Positions 40,983 through 42,602 of a DNA stretch of 42,602 nt are shown here, piece by piece. Numbering within the stretch: position 1 is the first letter of the stretch; the number at the start of each line of letters is the position of its first letter. The notes below the pieces were generated by a model, which worked only from the letters and a program-made list of their open reading frames with translations, was not told where the DNA came from and did not search any database. The stretch spans positions 1-42,602 of the forward strand of contig CADCJM010000008.1 of NCBI GenBank assembly GCA_902801755.1, given 5' to 3'. Source of the DNA: Oscillospiraceae bacterium. GTDB taxonomy: Bacteria > Bacillota > Clostridia > Saccharofermentanales > Saccharofermentanaceae. Made by a program: the position numbers and the translations under genes.

Positions 40983-42602
40983 ATGTCTTTATTAACATCT
41001 TCCTGGTTAATCGTACTCGGCGTAGTATTCCTTGCGTTAATCTACGTTGTGTTCAACTACTTCCGTATTAAGAAGATGCCCGAAGGAACCGCAGAGATGA
41101 TCGAATTATCAGGAATCATCCGTTCCGGCGCGCAGACATTCCTTAAGACGGAATACAAGAGCATCGCCGTCGTTGTAGGTGCAGTAGCAATTATCTTCAC
41201 ACTCTTTGTTGAGAAGACCAGTGGTATCACATTCCTCATCGGTGCGTGCATGAGCTCTATCGTTTGCGTTCTCGGTATGCAGAGCGCTACATATGCAAAC
41301 GTTCGTACATCGAACAAAGCAAGAGAGAGCCTTTCAATCGGAGAGACCGTTAAGGTTGCTCTTTGCGGCGGTTCCATTTCCGGCCTTGCAGTTCAGGGCT
41401 TCGGTATGTTGGGTTTCCTCGCAGTTCTCCTTTGCTTCGGTGGCGTTCAGCATGATGCAGAAAGCCAGGGCTTGATCCAGGTCGGCCTTATCTGCAACCC
41501 TTACATCATGAGAATCTCCACATATTCTCTCGGCTGCTCCATCGTTGCTATGTTCAACCGTGTAGCAGGCGGTAACTACACAAAGGCTGCAGACATTTCT
41601 TCTGATATCCTCGGTAAGCTCAGACATGACCTCCCTGAGGACGACTCCAGAATCCCTAACACTATCGCAGACTTCATCGGTGACAACGTTAATGATATCG
41701 CCGGCAACTGCTCTGACCTCTTGGAGTCATTCGTTGCTACAATGTCAGCTTCCATCATGATCTCTGTTACCCTCTTCAAGACAGCTCTTGCTGAAGGTGA
41801 GACACAGGTCACAGATGCTACTTTCAACGCTACGATCCTTTTCCCTGTCATCCTCGCCGGCTGCGGTCTTGTAGGATGCCTTATCGGTCTTGGACTCGCT
41901 AATATCAAGAAGATGGGTGACAATCCGTCTAGAGAGCTTGACCTCTCCACATGGATCTCTGCAGGCTGCACAGTAGTTTTCGGCGGTGTTGCTTCTTACC
42001 TCATCTTCAAGGATGTACCTCTCTATACTGAATTCAAGCTCGGCTGGGCTTCTCCCTGGGTTTCATCCATCATGGGAATCGTTTCAGGTATTGCTATCGG
42101 TATCATTACTGAGTACTACACTTCTACAGATCACAAGCCTACACAGAAGATCGCTGAGATGTGCACAGAGGGTGAGGCTTTCGTTGTTACAAAGGGTGAT
42201 GCTGTCGGTTCAAGATCAGTTCTTCTCCCTGTACTCGTTATCATCATCGCTTTGATCGTTTCAGGTATCATCGGCGGTTCTTACGGTATCGCAATTTCCG
42301 CTCTCGGTATGCTTGCATTCGTTGGTGCTACAGTTTCCATCGATGCTTTCGGTCCTATCGCAGATAACGCAGGCGGTCTTGCAGAAGCTTGCCACCTCGC
42401 ACCTGACGTTCGTAAGATCACAGATAAGCTCGACGCAGTTGGTAACACAACAGCTGCTATCGGTAAGGGCTTCGCTATCGGTTCTGCAGCATTTGCTACA
42501 GTTTCCCTCATCATGGCATATGTAGGTAACTACACTTCACAGGAAGAGGTTGCTACATTAGAGCCTGTTATCGGCAACGGCGGTCTGATTCTCAACTTCG
42601 CT
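40983..42602 (+). CDS. hppA: Membrane pyrophosphatase, K+-dependent type (partial)
   Basis: An open frame from ATG 40983, after AGAGGGG, runs off the right edge, giving 540 residues without the C-terminus. The enzyme couples pyrophosphate hydrolysis to H+ or Na+ export. 'GNYTKAADISSDILGK' with Asp204, Asp208 and Lys212 is the pyrophosphate site, followed by 'LPEDDSRIPNTIADFIGDNV'. 'DAFGPIADNAGG' and 'LDAVGNTTAAIGKGFAIGSA' match the conserved helices. Ala after 'GNTT' (residue 491) marks the K+-dependent class; Lys there marks the K+-independent one. The first motif differs from the usual DVGADLVGKVE: Arg replaces the final Glu (Arg214), and 'GDNVNDIAGNCSDLLES' is also unusual. So it belongs to a divergent branch, and the pumped ion cannot be read from this part alone. 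Confidence 0.9.
   Translation, partial: MSLLTSSWLIVLGVVFLALIYVVFNYFRIKKMPEGTAEMIELSGIIRSGAQTFLKTEYKSIAVVVGAVAIIFTLFVEKTSGITFLIGACMSSIVCVLGMQSATYANVRTSNKARESLSIGETVKVALCGGSISGLAVQGFGMLGFLAVLLCFGGVQHDAESQGLIQVGLICNPYIMRISTYSLGCSIVAMFNRVAGGNYTKAADISSDILGKLRHDLPEDDSRIPNTIADFIGDNVNDIAGNCSDLLESFVATMSASIMISVTLFKTALAEGETQVTDATFNATILFPVILAGCGLVGCLIGLGLANIKKMGDNPSRELDLSTWISAGCTVVFGGVASYLIFKDVPLYTEFKLGWASPWVSSIMGIVSGIAIGIITEYYTSTDHKPTQKIAEMCTEGEAFVVTKGDAVGSRSVLLPVLVIIIALIVSGIIGGSYGIAISALGMLAFVGATVSIDAFGPIADNAGGLAEACHLAPDVRKITDKLDAVGNTTAAIGKGFAIGSAAFATVSLIMAYVGNYTSQEEVATLEPVIGNGGLILNFA

Noticed and set aside
40925..40983. A short frame (MPKCFTKSISKF...) in the hppA leader
   Set aside because: It has no binding site and runs out of frame into hppA; a leader peptide is conceivable but unsupported.
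1..42602. Search for CRISPR arrays, insertion sequences, attachment sites, prophage, toxin-antitoxin pairs and rRNA
   Set aside because: None seen by eye; no transposase, integrase, Cas or phage motif in any plausible frame.

Overview
The window looks like a chromosomal segment of an anaerobic, low-to-mid GC Firmicute of class Clostridia. The gut or rumen fibre-degrading clostridia are my best guess, but I cannot place it by name from sequence alone. The signs are strong AGGAGG-type ribosome binding sites, sigma-A promoters with 17-nt spacers, a superoxide reductase, a K+-dependent-type membrane pyrophosphatase, a YozG/DUF2975 pair, and a GH115 xylan alpha-glucuronidase cut by the left edge. 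I see no phage, insertion sequence, CRISPR array, integrase or resistance island. Most of the window is ordinary core genome, with a lineage-specific middle part.

Layout. 1-5.3 kb: start of a GH115 gene (minus), a DUF2975 / Cro-type regulator / polytopic membrane protein operon, a two-helix-turn-helix-like protein of unknown role, and an unknown protein upstream of an RlmI-type rRNA methyltransferase. 5.3-16.5 kb: an alanine racemase-like gene without the usual N-terminus, a GT-C glycosyltransferase with a superoxide reductase, a broken short-chain dehydrogenase (SDR), a DUF975/CmpB fusion membrane protein, diaminopimelate decarboxylase, a small conserved protein with a 5' hairpin leader, a lipoprotein, a citrate synthase broken by a frameshift, and a second SDR. 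16.5-20.4 kb: an acidic membrane-anchored protein, then a tight cassette of three related membrane zinc-ribbon proteins, two with long Gly/His- or Gly/Ser-rich N-termini. This cassette is the most novel-looking content.

20.4-30.6 kb: tRNA-Trp (minus) divergent from proC, then rnhA, a NUDIX hydrolase, ftsK, pncC (CinA C-terminal type), murJ and a lipoprotein L,D-transpeptidase in overlapping or abutting frames. A secreted DUF4214-L,D-transpeptidase overlapping a D-2-hydroxyacid dehydrogenase follows. Lipid II flipping, cross-linking and chromosome pumping therefore sit together. 30.6-42.6 kb: SOS-box-controlled recA with recX, a NimA-like flavoprotein, rimO, pgsA, acpP, rnc, smc, ftsY, and the first 1.6 kb of a divergent K+-dependent-type hppA.

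Three genes between 5.4 and 15.7 kb carry lesions: a missing N-terminus in the racemase, an internal deletion with frameshift in the SDR, and a one-base frameshift in citrate synthase. Citrate synthase looks like a sequencing or assembly error or very recent decay. The others could be errors or real pseudogenes. Promoters, operators and terminators were picked by eye; protein families were assigned from motifs, without database searches.
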